This document shows, piece by piece, positions 24,618-33,554 of a DNA stretch of 64,000 nucleotides; position 1 is the stretch's first letter; every line of letters begins with the position of its first letter. A model generated the notes under the pieces. It did not search any database. It was not told the DNA's origin and saw nothing but the letters and a program-made list of their open reading frames with translations. This DNA is from an uncultured Dorea sp. (GTDB lineage: Bacteria > Bacillota > Clostridia > Lachnospirales > Lachnospiraceae), in the NCBI GenBank assembly GCA_948602995.1, contig CAPEBR010000021.1, positions 1 through 64,000 of the forward strand. Direction: 5' to 3'. Both the position numbers and the translations under genes were made by a program.

Positions 24618-27149
24618 CTATTTTGCCTTTACTGACTTCACCTTGGAGTATGCAGAGAATTTGTCTGCACCCATGCTGTTTTTAGACATTGCTCTTACCT
24701 TATAACGGTATGTCTTCTTTGAGGTAAGCTTCTTGTCTTTGAATTTTAACTTTGATGTTGTTCCTACAAGCTTAAATGCACCCTTCTTTGAATCTGAACG
24801 GTAGATGTAATACTTCTTGGCATTCTTTACCTTCTTGTATGTGATGGTTGCGCTCTTGGAACCTGCTTTTACTTTGATTACTGGTTTCTTAACTGCTGCG
24901 GAGCCGGACAGGGATGCGGATGCGGCTTTGCTTGAGCCATAGCTTCTAGCTATAATATACCCGTCTTCGTCCGTCGTATCTTTAATCTCACTATATGCTA
25001 CAACATAATAATGGTATGTCACATCACTCTGCGGACCGTACTGTTCCACATCCATTCTTGCAACCTTGCCCTGATCGTTGTAAACCGGGCTATGACTTGA
25101 ATAAGCATAGTCAATTACAGATGTTCCCGCAATCTGGTAATCATTATAGTAAGTACGATAAGGACTCTTATATAACAGTTTCTCTTTTGCAACGGAATCC
25201 TCTTCCATTTTGGCAGAACTGCTGCCTACTGTCAAATAAGAATCGGCGGTAGCAGACGCCGCCTTAAAGGCCATTGGCTCTACGGAGCTACTATTTTTAT
25301 AGGAATATGTCTTTGTATCAGCATTGTATTTTCTAGCTGAATCAAGGGTACGGTATACCCTGTAATAGGATGCCCCTGAAACCTTTTTCCATGAAATCTG
25401 GATTCCGTTTTGTGTTGATTTAGCCTTTACACCTGTCACAGCAGCAATATGGCCTGTCACTTCTACTTCTGTTGCATAAGAATATTTATTACCACTGTAT
25501 GCACGAATTCTGTATTCAACAGTTTTTCCAAGAGGCGCTGCCGGCAGAGTATAAGAAGTCGTCTTTGCCTTTTTAATTTTTTTCTGTGTTACCCACTCTC
25601 CTTTTACCTGATCTTTCCGTTCGATCAAGTAACCCTTTGCCTTCGGAACAGGATTCCACGCAATCTTTACCTTACCATTCTTTGGATTCTGAGCCTGCTT
25701 GTATACCTCTACATCTGTATCAAAGCTGAACTTTGTAGTAGCATATGCTGTGCTCTGTGTAAAGTATACGTTTTTACCCTTTACACGTTTATATGCCTTC
25801 ACAAGATAGCTGTAACCTTCTCCTGAAACCAGCTTTTTATCAGTATAGGACGCTTTTTTCTTACTCAGTCTCTTTACAAGCTCATATTTGCTAAAATCAT
25901 AGTTTTCACCTGATTTATCTGTAGTACTTGAAGAAATCCCTGTACCTCTATAGACCTCATAGCCTGCTGCACCTGAGATCTTCTTCCATGCTAGCTTAAC
26001 CGAATTCTTTCCTGCAGCCTTTGCCTTCAGGTTCAGCGCCGCCTTACCTGTTTGTACGGTTTTATACTCATAAGCTCCATAAACTGTTTTCCTTGTATCA
26101 ACATTGTAATAATAAGCACGTACCCGGTATGTATACTTAGTGTTTTTCTTAAGTCCTGTATCTTTGTATACACTGTCTGTAGTAGTAATCAAATTCTTAT
26201 ACTTGCCCTTGCCTGACTTTCTGTCAATCTGAAAGCCTGTGCGGTCGCCATATCCTTCGCCTATTTCTAATACAACACCTGTATCAAGAATTTCTGTTGA
26301 AATTTCTGTCACTTCCGCAACGGGTGCCTTTACAGTAATTACATTAGAATAACTCTTCACGCCATAGCGAGACACATATGCCCTCACATAATAAGTTACG
26401 CCCGGTTTCAGATTTCTATAACTAAGGCTATCTTCAGTAGTCGAAGTGTCCGCAACCTTGTAATCAAACGCTTTATTCGTAGAATATTCATACCGCACCG
26501 TTGTACCCTTTGAAACAGCTGAATGTGAAAATTCAAAGCCACCCGGAGTCATCTCCTTAACAGCCAGGCCACTTATCTTTTCTACAGTTGGAGCAGTCCA
26601 TGCAGCACTCTGTTCTTCTCCATATACCTTCCCAGATTCTCCATAAATATATGGCTTTAAAGTAAAGGTATATGTCACGCCGGGAGTCAGACCGCCATTG
26701 AACCAGGATGAATAAATGGAATCTCCTGAAGTATAATATGAAGTACTATACACCTCAGCACCTGTGGATGCCTTTACCGTTAATTCAACTTCATCATCAC
26801 AGTTCTCTGTAGTAAAAGATAACCGAAACAATACACTGTCATCCCATTCTCGTTCCTCTGCATCAACTGCGCCCTGTATTTTAACAGTCGGCTTTGGCTG
26901 CTGCTCAGTATCCCCTTCTGCCTCCTTCGTCTCTGTCTGCGGTTCCAGAACTTCCTCCTCAGCTGCTGCATCCAGCGCCTCTTCCCCAGCTGGCAGCAAT
27001 GCCTCCTCACTTTCCGCCTCCGCTTCGATCACACTGTCTGGCGACTGCATATCTGCAGCCATAGTCGGCATAGCATCCAGAACTGTAAGACCCAGAATCA
27101 GAGTGCCTGCCAGAATTCGTTTGAAGAGCTGTTGTCTTCTCATTTTCAT
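24618..27149 (-). CDS. Secreted protein with fibronectin type III-like repeats
   Basis: An 843-residue protein with a signal peptide (basic MKMRRQQLFKR, cleavage near MAADM at residue ~32) and an acidic Glu/Ala-rich segment (40-85). The rest is a string of Fn3-like beta domains, with repeated cores such as GVTYYVRAYVSRYG, KNTKYTYRVRAYYYN and AAGYEVYRGTG, and a lysine-rich last domain ending KTYRYKVRAMSKNSMGADKF. No catalytic motif or sorting signal was seen. It probably belongs to the same surface layer as its neighbour at 20708. Confidence 0.8.
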   Translation of the reverse strand: MKMRRQQLFKRILAGTLILGLTVLDAMPTMAADMQSPDSVIEAEAESEEALLPAGEEALDAAAEEEVLEPQTETKEAEGDTEQQPKPTVKIQGAVDAEEREWDDSVLFRLSFTTENCDDEVELTVKASTGAEVYSTSYYTSGDSIYSSWFNGGLTPGVTYTFTLKPYIYGESGKVYGEEQSAAWTAPTVEKISGLAVKEMTPGGFEFSHSAVSKGTTVRYEYSTNKAFDYKVADTSTTEDSLSYRNLKPGVTYYVRAYVSRYGVKSYSNVITVKAPVAEVTEISTEILDTGVVLEIGEGYGDRTGFQIDRKSGKGKYKNLITTTDSVYKDTGLKKNTKYTYRVRAYYYNVDTRKTVYGAYEYKTVQTGKAALNLKAKAAGKNSVKLAWKKISGAAGYEVYRGTGISSSTTDKSGENYDFSKYELVKRLSKKKASYTDKKLVSGEGYSYLVKAYKRVKGKNVYFTQSTAYATTKFSFDTDVEVYKQAQNPKNGKVKIAWNPVPKAKGYLIERKDQVKGEWVTQKKIKKAKTTSYTLPAAPLGKTVEYRIRAYSGNKYSYATEVEVTGHIAAVTGVKAKSTQNGIQISWKKVSGASYYRVYRTLDSARKYNADTKTYSYKNSSSVEPMAFKAASATADSYLTVGSSSAKMEEDSVAKEKLLYKSPYRTYYNDYQIAGTSVIDYAYSSHSPVYNDQGKVARMDVEQYGPQSDVTYHYYVVAYSEIKDTTDEDGYIIARSYGSSKAASASLSGSAAVKKPVIKVKAGSKSATITYKKVKNAKKYYIYRSDSKKGAFKLVGTTSKLKFKDKKLTSKKTYRYKVRAMSKNSMGADKFSAYSKVKSVKAK

Positions 27150-27189
27150 TTCCTCCTTTTCATTAAAATTTCCTTAATTTTACATACAG

Positions 27190-27218
27190 AGTCTACTCTC
27201 CCGAAAATACAATGTCAA
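27190..27218 (-). promoter_or_regulatory. Promoter of the Fn3 surface-protein gene
   Basis: On the minus strand TTGACA (27218-27213), 17 bases, TAGACT (27195-27190). It lies 41 bases upstream of the ATG at 27149. The rest of 27220-27355 is AT-rich and shows nothing else. Confidence 0.6.
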
Positions 27219-27355
27219 GGCGAGTACCTTTAAGAATGGTGCAAGAAAGAGGTGTTGATTCAAAAAAGAGCCTAATTTATGGCACTTTATAACAGAGCAA
27301 AAATATTCTTAAATTTTTCTTAAATTTATGTAATTATATAAAATTATCTGAAAAT

Positions 27356-27401
27356 CGAATTGGGGACGGGGCATTTTTAAAAATGCCCCGTCCCCAATTC
27401 G
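27356..27401. repeat. G-rich perfect palindrome after the GH31 gene
   Basis: A 46-base perfect palindrome with half-site CGAATTGGGGACGGGGCA and a TTTTTAAAAA centre. A related half-site (GTGGGGACAGGGT on the minus strand) follows the GH31 stop directly at 27407-27419. Confidence 0.85.
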
Positions 27402-27419
27402 TCTTTACCCTGTCCCCAC

Positions 27420-29330
27420 TTAATTGTCGTAGCCCAGGTATTCTACATGTTCTGTGTCTAATTTTTCTACACATTCCGCCGCCTTTACAACTGGAATGGT
27501 TTTTCCTTTCCGGATAAATACTGGAACCTCCGCGAGTGATACTTCTATGTAATGATGTCCTTTTGCAAGTATTTGCCGGGTGTAGTGATTGTCCCTGGTG
27601 AATTTAACCAGCATCATTTCTTCCGGAAGGTAGACGTATCTGCCCTTTACGTTTTGTGTGTATACGGGTGCGATCATGATCTCCTGTCCGATCATAAGCT
27701 GGTCTTCGATGCCTGCTACAAATGTGTCGTCCGGGTATTCGAAGGCCAGTGGCTTGAAATACATGTCATTGTTCTCTGCCGCTTTGATGAAGGTATCGTA
27801 CAGGTAGGGAATCAGGCGGTATCTTGTCTCTATAATTCCGCGGAAGTCATCGGTGTTTTCGAACTGGTATGCCTCCTGCTCTCTTGTCCCGGCTGCTGCG
27901 TGGTTGCGCATAAGCGGGGTGAATACCCCGAAGGCCAGCCAGCGGAGCACCAGGTCTCTTGTAGCGTCTGCACCGAATCCGCCCAGATCTGCTCCGGAAT
28001 ACAGGAAACCGCACATGTTGAGTGACGGCATCATCTTTATATTCAGGAGAAGATGGGCCCACCAGGATTTGTTGTCTCCTGTCCAGATCCCGCCGTAGCG
28101 ATGCATTCCGATATAGGAGGAACGCGAAAACATGAGGATCCTTTTGTCTGGAGCAATTTTTTCGAACGCTTCCCCTGCCGCCCTGGTCATGTTATATCCA
28201 TAGAGATTATGTACCCTGTCATGACGTATCATTTTGCCGTTAACGCAGTGGCAGAACCTTTTATAATCCTCCGGGCTGTTTGCAAGGTTCTGCACCCTGT
28301 CTCCAAGTTCCCAGGGCGAGACGTCCTCTGTTTCCTGTACATATTCCTTGATATAGCTTTTAAGTTCATCCATTCCCTCACGGGAGTAAAAGATTGCCGG
28401 CTCATTCATATCATTCCAGAAGCCTTCGATCCCCTGTTCAACCAGGAACCTGTAATGGCTTCCGAACCATTCTCTTGCTTCCTTATTTAGTACATCTGGA
28501 AAATGTGTATATCCCGGCCATACTGCTGCCGCAAAATTGCTTCCGTCTTCTCGTTTGCAGAAATATCCTTTTTGTACCCCCTCTTCGTATACAGAATAGC
28601 CTTTCTCAATCTTCACGCCTGCATCTATGATGGGAATCAGGCGCACTCCCTCTTCTTTCATCTCACGGACAAATCCTGCAAAGTCCGGGAAGTTTTCCTC
28701 ATTTACTGTGAAGTCCTTATAATCCTGCATATAATCAATGTCCATATAGATCATATCCAGCGGAATATGATGATCCCGGTATCCTCTAAGGACTTTTACA
28801 AAGTCCTCCTTCGTCTTATATCCCCAGCGGCTCTGCCCGAAGCCAAATGCAAATCTAGGCGGAATATAGCTCTTTCCAATAATTTTGCGGAACTGTTTTA
28901 CGATGTCATAAGCATTTTCCCCTTCTATCACATATACGTAAAGGTCTGCATATTCGCAGCTTACCTTCAGCAATTCGGTCTTCGTATAACCAATGTCAAA
29001 TGTCATCCTGGCCGGGTAGTCAAAAAATACCCCGAACGGTGTCTTTCCAGACAAAATCATAAAATTATGGGCTCCATACAGAGAAACTTTGTCCTCTGTG
29101 TGGTTCGGGTCATCCGAACAGTCACTGACGTAACGGTATCCCCTTTTATTAATCCCCCGGTTTGCCTCCCCGAGTCCGTATACAATCTCATCCTCATCCA
29201 TTATATAAGAAAAGGAAAACCCATTCTCTGTTGATGTTTCACCGAACTCTGGCTCTCCCTGCTCTGCCTGTATGTTTTCTACAACAGCCTCTGTCTCAAA
29301 GGGATCACCAAATCTATATTTCTTTATCAT
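27420..29330 (-). CDS. GH31 alpha-glucosidase, slightly short at the C-terminus
   Basis: A 636-residue glycoside hydrolase family 31 enzyme, probably intracellular as no signal peptide is present. The nucleophile Asp lies in GFWNDMNEPAIFY (near residue 305) and the acid/base Asp in GGIWTGDNKSWW (near 420); other family blocks are DEIVYGLGE, FGQSRWGY and YMDIDYMQDYKDF. It closely follows the Ruminococcus obeum alpha-glucosidase as I remember it, which prefers short alpha-1,6/1,4 glucosides. That protein continues about 25 residues further; this one stops at LGYDN, where a GTGGGGACAGGGT element begins. Activity is probably kept because the TIM barrel is whole. Confidence 0.92.
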   Translation of the reverse strand: MIKKYRFGDPFETEAVVENIQAEQGEPEFGETSTENGFSFSYIMDEDEIVYGLGEANRGINKRGYRYVSDCSDDPNHTEDKVSLYGAHNFMILSGKTPFGVFFDYPARMTFDIGYTKTELLKVSCEYADLYVYVIEGENAYDIVKQFRKIIGKSYIPPRFAFGFGQSRWGYKTKEDFVKVLRGYRDHHIPLDMIYMDIDYMQDYKDFTVNEENFPDFAGFVREMKEEGVRLIPIIDAGVKIEKGYSVYEEGVQKGYFCKREDGSNFAAAVWPGYTHFPDVLNKEAREWFGSHYRFLVEQGIEGFWNDMNEPAIFYSREGMDELKSYIKEYVQETEDVSPWELGDRVQNLANSPEDYKRFCHCVNGKMIRHDRVHNLYGYNMTRAAGEAFEKIAPDKRILMFSRSSYIGMHRYGGIWTGDNKSWWAHLLLNIKMMPSLNMCGFLYSGADLGGFGADATRDLVLRWLAFGVFTPLMRNHAAAGTREQEAYQFENTDDFRGIIETRYRLIPYLYDTFIKAAENNDMYFKPLAFEYPDDTFVAGIEDQLMIGQEIMIAPVYTQNVKGRYVYLPEEMMLVKFTRDNHYTRQILAKGHHYIEVSLAEVPVFIRKGKTIPVVKAAECVEKLDTEHVEYLGYDN

Positions 29331-29521
29331 GCTCCTTACCTCCTCGTTTTTTTACTGCTTTCATAATTAGCAGAGCGCCTGGAAACTTCTTTCTGCAAAG
29401 TGGGCGTACAGATCGTGGGAATAAGTTTCAGACAATCTCTGCTGACTCTTCTATCATAACCATATTAATATAATTTGTACATTTCCAAAAGCTAGTTCTA
29501 TATGTCAAAAAAGGTCTGTTT

Positions 29522-29653
29522 GTTACTGTTCACTCCGGATCAGTAACATTCGCAAATCCATCTAAAATTCGCTCCGCGAATGGGATTTGCCCACTCCCGA
29601 ATCACTTTCTTACGGTCTGTGCAGTAAATGCACAGACCTGTGTGAACAGTAAC
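29522..29653 (-). mobile_element. MITE-like element, copy 1 (inverted)
   Basis: 132 bp with GTTACTGTTCAC/GTGAACAGTAAC ends and internal stems. It is the reverse complement of copies 2 and 3, somewhat diverged. It is flanked on both sides by GTCTGTTT (29514-29521 and 29654-29661), an 8-bp target-site duplication. No coding capacity. Confidence 0.85.
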
Positions 29654-29674
29654 GTCTGTTTCCAGGCATATACA

Positions 29675-29711
29675 AAAATCCAGGCATGTCAGGATTACAT
29701 GCCTGGATTTT
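29675..29711 (-). terminator. Terminator of the ArsR-family gene
   Basis: Perfect 15-base arms (29675-29689, AAAATCCAGGCATGT, with 29697-29711) and a T-run on the minus strand, 33 bases after the gene's stop. Confidence 0.9.
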
Positions 29712-29743
29712 CCGTCATTCTCTTTCAAAACCGTTCCCCGCAG

Positions 29744-30046
29744 TCAGTTCAATAACGCATCCGGAGTGTCCTTATTCACTTTCATAATCGTATCCAGTAC
29801 TTTCCTTGCCTGCTCACTGCCCTCCTCACTGATGGAATAATAAACAAAAGTCCCTTCTTTCCTCATATTCACAATACCTGAATCATATAATATTTTCATA
29901 TGGTGGGATAATGTAGAGTTTCCGATATTCAACTTATCACTCAACTCGGTTGCGCAATGCTCTGCCTCTCTCAGATGTGTGAGAATCTCAAGCCTCTTCT
30001 CATCACAAAATGCCTTGAATATTTTTGCTGTCTCTGAATTTGTCAT
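29744..30046 (-). CDS. ArsR-family winged helix regulator
   Basis: A 100-residue transcription factor with the typical ArsR fold: FKAFCDEKRLEILTHL at residues ~10-25, recognition helix in IGNSTLSHHMKIL (~42-54) and a wing in KEGTFVYYSI (~64-73). Only a single Cys lies in the EHCATEL segment where metal-sensing members carry a pair, so metal sensing is doubtful. It is alone between a MITE copy and an AEC transporter on the same strand; its target is not evident. Confidence 0.88.
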   Translation of the reverse strand: MTNSETAKIFKAFCDEKRLEILTHLREAEHCATELSDKLNIGNSTLSHHMKILYDSGIVNMRKEGTFVYYSISEEGSEQARKVLDTIMKVNKDTPDALLN

Positions 30047-30097
30047 AATATCCCTCTTTTTGGCGTAATTAGTAACCTCCTGATACTTCTTTTTTTA

Positions 30098-30127
30098 ATC
30101 ACTTTCTAACGGTCTGTGCAGTAGATA
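30098..30127. repeat. Degenerate fragment of the MITE-like family
   Basis: AATCACTTTCTAACGGTCTG and the following bases match the inner part of copy 1 but no ends are present. Confidence 0.4.
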
Positions 30128-30263
30128 CTTTCGCTCCAGGAACCCTGCACAAGCCTGCTGAATAGTTGACTTTTTTTCAGTATACATGTCAGAAATACCC
30201 TCTGTCAATAATCGGGTACAGCAAAAATAAATTCATCATAATATTCCGTTTATCTATAGTTAT

Positions 30264-30292
30264 ACTCACGGCTGGTGAAATCTGCCGTGAGT
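30264..30292 (-). terminator. Hairpin after the AEC transporter gene
   Basis: ACTCACGGC (30264-30272) pairs perfectly with GCCGTGAGT (30284-30292), 6 bases past the stop. The T-run is weak. Confidence 0.6.
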
Positions 30293-30297
30293 AGTAA

Positions 30298-31242
30298 CTA
30301 TACTAGTCCAAAACTTCTAAGAATATACAGCCACCCTGTCAGAGTAAATGCACTGAGAAGAGTGGTAAGCATGACCACCCCCGAGGACAGAATGCCGTCA
30401 TGCCCCATATTTTTTGCCATGACAAAACTGGTCACCGTTGTGGCTGAGCCAAGCATCACGAGGATTGCCACCAGTTCTTCTCTCCGGAAGCCCATATAGA
30501 CAGCCGCTGGCAGAAAGAGGGCACAAAAGCCAATCAGCTTAATAAATGCTGCTGTAACCGATGGCCCTATTTTTGCAAAGGCTTTTCTGAGGTCAAAGGA
30601 CGCACCCATAGCCATAAGCCCTAATGGCGTTGCTGTCGCGGCAACATTTCCTACTGCCCTTTCCATAATATAGGGAACCGGCAGCCTGAGAGCTGACCAG
30701 AGAAGCCCTGCTGCGATTCCCAGAATAATCGGGTTGGTCAGGATTCCTTTTAAAGTCTTTTTCAGCACTGCCCGGTCATGACCCTGCTTTTCGCCTCCTG
30801 GAAATGACAGGACAAGTACTGCCATCGCATTATAGAGTGGCACGCTTCCAATGATCATAAGCGGAGCCATCCCTGCCGTGCCGTAGATATTCTGGATAAA
30901 TGCAATGCCTAAAAGCGCCGCACTGCTTCTGTATGAGGACTGTATGAACTCTCCCCGCAGCGTCTGGTCTTTGAGGAAACGCGAGATGCCTGCCGAGATG
31001 CCAATACTGATAATTGTCACAATAAGACAGAACAACACAAATCTTGTATCCCATGCCTCTTTAAAATCTACTGCAGACAGATCGCTGAACAAAACGAGCG
31101 GAAGCGGAACGCGGAAAACAAACTTATTCATCTTGTCTGCAAAGTCATCATCAATCCATCCAGTCTTCCGAAGAAACAGCCCCAGTACCATAAGAAGAAA
31201 TACCGGAACTGTTGCGTTTAAACTAAATATGAGATTTTCCAT
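30298..31242 (-). CDS. AEC-family transporter (auxin efflux carrier-like)
   Basis: A 314-residue integral membrane protein with about ten hydrophobic segments in two five-helix halves, starting MENLIFSLNATVPVFLLMVLG. The family moves organic acids such as malate and malonate or other anions. Seen motifs are FVFRVPLPLVLFSDLS near residue 45 and GLLWSALRLPVPYIME near 178. It is next to the ArsR-like gene on the same strand with a 250-base gap that holds a hairpin and a partial repeat, so co-regulation is possible but not shown. Substrate is unknown. Confidence 0.87.
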   Translation of the reverse strand: MENLIFSLNATVPVFLLMVLGLFLRKTGWIDDDFADKMNKFVFRVPLPLVLFSDLSAVDFKEAWDTRFVLFCLIVTIISIGISAGISRFLKDQTLRGEFIQSSYRSSAALLGIAFIQNIYGTAGMAPLMIIGSVPLYNAMAVLVLSFPGGEKQGHDRAVLKKTLKGILTNPIILGIAAGLLWSALRLPVPYIMERAVGNVAATATPLGLMAMGASFDLRKAFAKIGPSVTAAFIKLIGFCALFLPAAVYMGFRREELVAILVMLGSATTVTSFVMAKNMGHDGILSSGVVMLTTLLSAFTLTGWLYILRSFGLV

Positions 31243-31603
31243 TTTTACTGCTCCCCCCTCACCTTCAGATACTCCTGTAATTGGGCACTAAAAACCGCCG
31301 ATACATCCTTTGCTTTGAAGTATATGATAAACTTCTGCACCCCGGCTTTTGATCTTGCTGACTTCATTCCCTTACAAATATTTTAAATACCATAGTTGTC
31401 ATATGCCTGTCAAGATTTTTGGCAAACTTTTGGGGTTCTCTTTATCAACCGGCTCAGTTATCGCGAATTCAGATATACTGGGATTGCAGTGGCACTTACA
31501 TCGGAGTAGGGTGGTGCTGCCGGTTATGGTAGCATATAAAATTCAAAAGTTGCTTTCTATTAGATTATGGAGACAAGGCTAGAATCGTTCCTAGTATACT
31601 TCT
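31243..31603. other. Intergenic stretch without a convincing gene
   Basis: Upstream region of the AEC gene. A TTGACA is seen on the minus strand near 31410 without a good -10. Short frames here lack ribosome sites. Confidence 0.4.
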
Positions 31604-31826
31604 AGTGATGCGAATAATCAGAGAGCGGTTACCATTGAATGTGCTTCTAATAAGTTGGAGCCTTATACCATGCATGAGATTGTCTACGACCGGCTGATTG
31701 ATCTGTGCATGAATATCTACAGGAAAAACGGGAAGAAAAAACTGCTTTGGTTCGGAGATTAGAACAGATCGGTAAAGTATCAGCCGAAAGAGGATGAAAT
31801 GCTCTTCATGGTGCATTTCGATTCTA
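31604..31826 (+). pseudogene. Fragment of an N-acetylmuramoyl-L-alanine amidase
   Basis: In one frame the stretch reads NNQRAVTIECASNKLEPYTM, then YDRLIDLCMNIYRKNGKKKL, a stop codon, and YQPKEDEMLFMVH. This is the core of peptidoglycan amidases of the PGRP/amidase-2 type found in clostridial surface proteins and prophages. The start, zinc-site ends and C-terminus are missing and there is an in-frame stop, so it is dead. Confidence 0.7.
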
Positions 31827-32318
31827 GTAAGAGAATGTATTTAGAATGCAGATTTTAAAGCAATGACTGTGTGCGGCTGAAGTGATGTCGGATGTCTAAA
31901 ATCTTGTGAGAAGCCTGCAAAGGAATTCACAGGTAAGGTAATTGATTACTGTATTAATTGGCTTTTAAATTGGGTAGATGAAAAACTCTCTGCATGATGA
32001 ATTAAGAGAAAAGTTTTCTCTGATATTTGTCACATCGAAGCCTGTCAGAAATGGCAGGCTTCTGCATACAATACTGCGGTCTACTCAGGCGCAGTGGCTC
32101 AGCGCTATTGAAAAATACCTCTTATTCCTGTATATCTTCAATTATATATGTCGTGCCCCAACTTCCTTGGATCTCTATACTTAACTTTTTCCATAATATA
32201 AAGATTGCCTGTGTATTGGAATATTTCTAGTTTAATCCGGATGTTAAATGCATCTGTTTAACCATGATATTTCTTTATGTTTTACTTGGTAAACTCATAA
32301 TATTTTTAAAGGTAAATA
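31827..32318. other. Intergenic stretch with one hairpin
   Basis: No gene seen. GAAGCCTGTCA/TGGCAGGCTTC (32036-32061) forms an 11-base stem with a GAAA loop but lacks a T-run. Confidence 0.45.
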
Positions 32319-32347
32319 TTGACAAATTTTATTGCAAATAATATAAT
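32319..32347 (+). promoter_or_regulatory. Consensus promoter of the RiPP-like island
   Basis: TTGACA (32319-32324), exactly 17 bases, TATAAT (32342-32347): a perfect vegetative promoter. It lies about 110 bases ahead of the first open frame in the AT-rich island. Confidence 0.85.
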
Positions 32348-32460
32348 ACAAGTATAAAAATATAGGGATAGTTAAAAGAGCAACCTCAAAATATAGCTAA
32401 TTTTTTCAATTCAAAATAATATAAATACTCTTTACAGAAAATGTTATTGTTGAATCTTTT

Positions 32461-33480
32461 TTGTTGTCCATTATTGGAGAAAAAGAAAATGAATTGGATT
32501 GGATAATGGGAAATTTTATCAATTTAAGAATAAATCCCAAAATCGGTTATAGTGATTTTTTCAGAACCGATATGTGGTATAATTGTTATTTTATTTATGA
32601 GAATGCAATAACGCGTGATTTTATATTAAATAATACTATGGATATAGTAGAATTTTTTATGAATCAGATCTCAAATGGCTATTACATTTATACCTACGTA
32701 AATATGGCATGTATTCGCAATTATGAAAGTAAAGAAAATATGACTCATAATCCTTTAATATTTGGTTATGATCAGGAAGAAAGGATTTTTTACCTTGCTG
32801 ATTTTTTTAGAAATGGAAAATTGGGTTTTGATAAATGCAGCTTTGAAGAAGTAGAAAAGGCTTTTGATATAGATGGACTAGATTGCAAATATTTATTATA
32901 TAGATTTATAAAAAAAGTTGAATTTATAGATTTTAAATATGAATATAAAAACACCATTCTTCAGTTAGAAAACTATATAACATCAAAAGATATGTATGGA
33001 GATGGCTTATATCATTATTTCACAAATGAGTCAGAGGATGCTATTGTTGAGAATGTAGAAAATGGATTTGATTACATTTTTGGGCTCGCTTATTACGAGG
33101 GATTAAAACAGATATATATGAAAAATTGGGATGCGGTAAAAGCAGCCCAAGTGCTAGTTATTCACAAAGAATTAATGTTAAAACGAATAGAATACTTTTA
33201 CAAAAAGAAATTGATTTATCATATAAACAATTTAAAGGATTTGAACATGGAATTAATTAAACAAAGTGCTATTTTAAGAAACACAATAATCAAAAAACTC
33301 CTTTATGAAAAGAAAAAAAACGTTTTGGAAGGAAAAATAAAGCAAAATGTAAGTGAAGAGAAAATCTACAATATGATAGATAGTCTGCAGAAAAAAGATT
33401 ATATATTTTCAAAAACACTCTTAAAAGAATTATCGGAAGGCTTAAGAGTTACACAATTGATAACAGATCATAAATTGTGA
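32461..33480 (+). CDS. BtrH-N-like protein of the RiPP-like island, start unclear
   Basis: About 339 residues, AT-rich, soluble. Around residues 97-140 it reads MTHNPLIFGYDQEERIFYLA, then DFFRNGKLGF...SFEEVEKAF, a layout I associate with BtrH N-terminal-type proteins (papain-like/acyl-transfer fold) that occur in peptide-modification clusters. The rest is helical and lysine-rich. No ATG with a ribosome site fits the start: the frame is open back to 32425 and uses only TTG codons at 32461 and 32464, so the gene may be 5'-truncated or frameshifted. Its neighbours (radical SAM, exporter) suggest a part in peptide maturation, but this is inference. Confidence 0.5.
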   Translation: MLSIIGEKENELDWIMGNFINLRINPKIGYSDFFRTDMWYNCYFIYENAITRDFILNNTMDIVEFFMNQISNGYYIYTYVNMACIRNYESKENMTHNPLIFGYDQEERIFYLADFFRNGKLGFDKCSFEEVEKAFDIDGLDCKYLLYRFIKKVEFIDFKYEYKNTILQLENYITSKDMYGDGLYHYFTNESEDAIVENVENGFDYIFGLAYYEGLKQIYMKNWDAVKAAQVLVIHKELMLKRIEYFYKKKLIYHINNLKDLNMELIKQSAILRNTIIKKLLYEKKKNVLEGKIKQNVSEEKIYNMIDSLQKKDYIFSKTLLKELSEGLRVTQLITDHKL

Positions 33481-33554
33481 ATGATGACTATTTTTGATTA
33501 CAATGCAGGACCAAAATATTCAAAAGAATAAGGAAGGCAAAGGGGAAACCGGAG

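Noticed and set aside
33481..33531. A 16-residue frame (MMTIFDYNAG...) between the first two island genes as a precursor peptide
   Set aside because: There is no ribosome site and no leader or core features; it overlaps the spacing region of the radical SAM gene.
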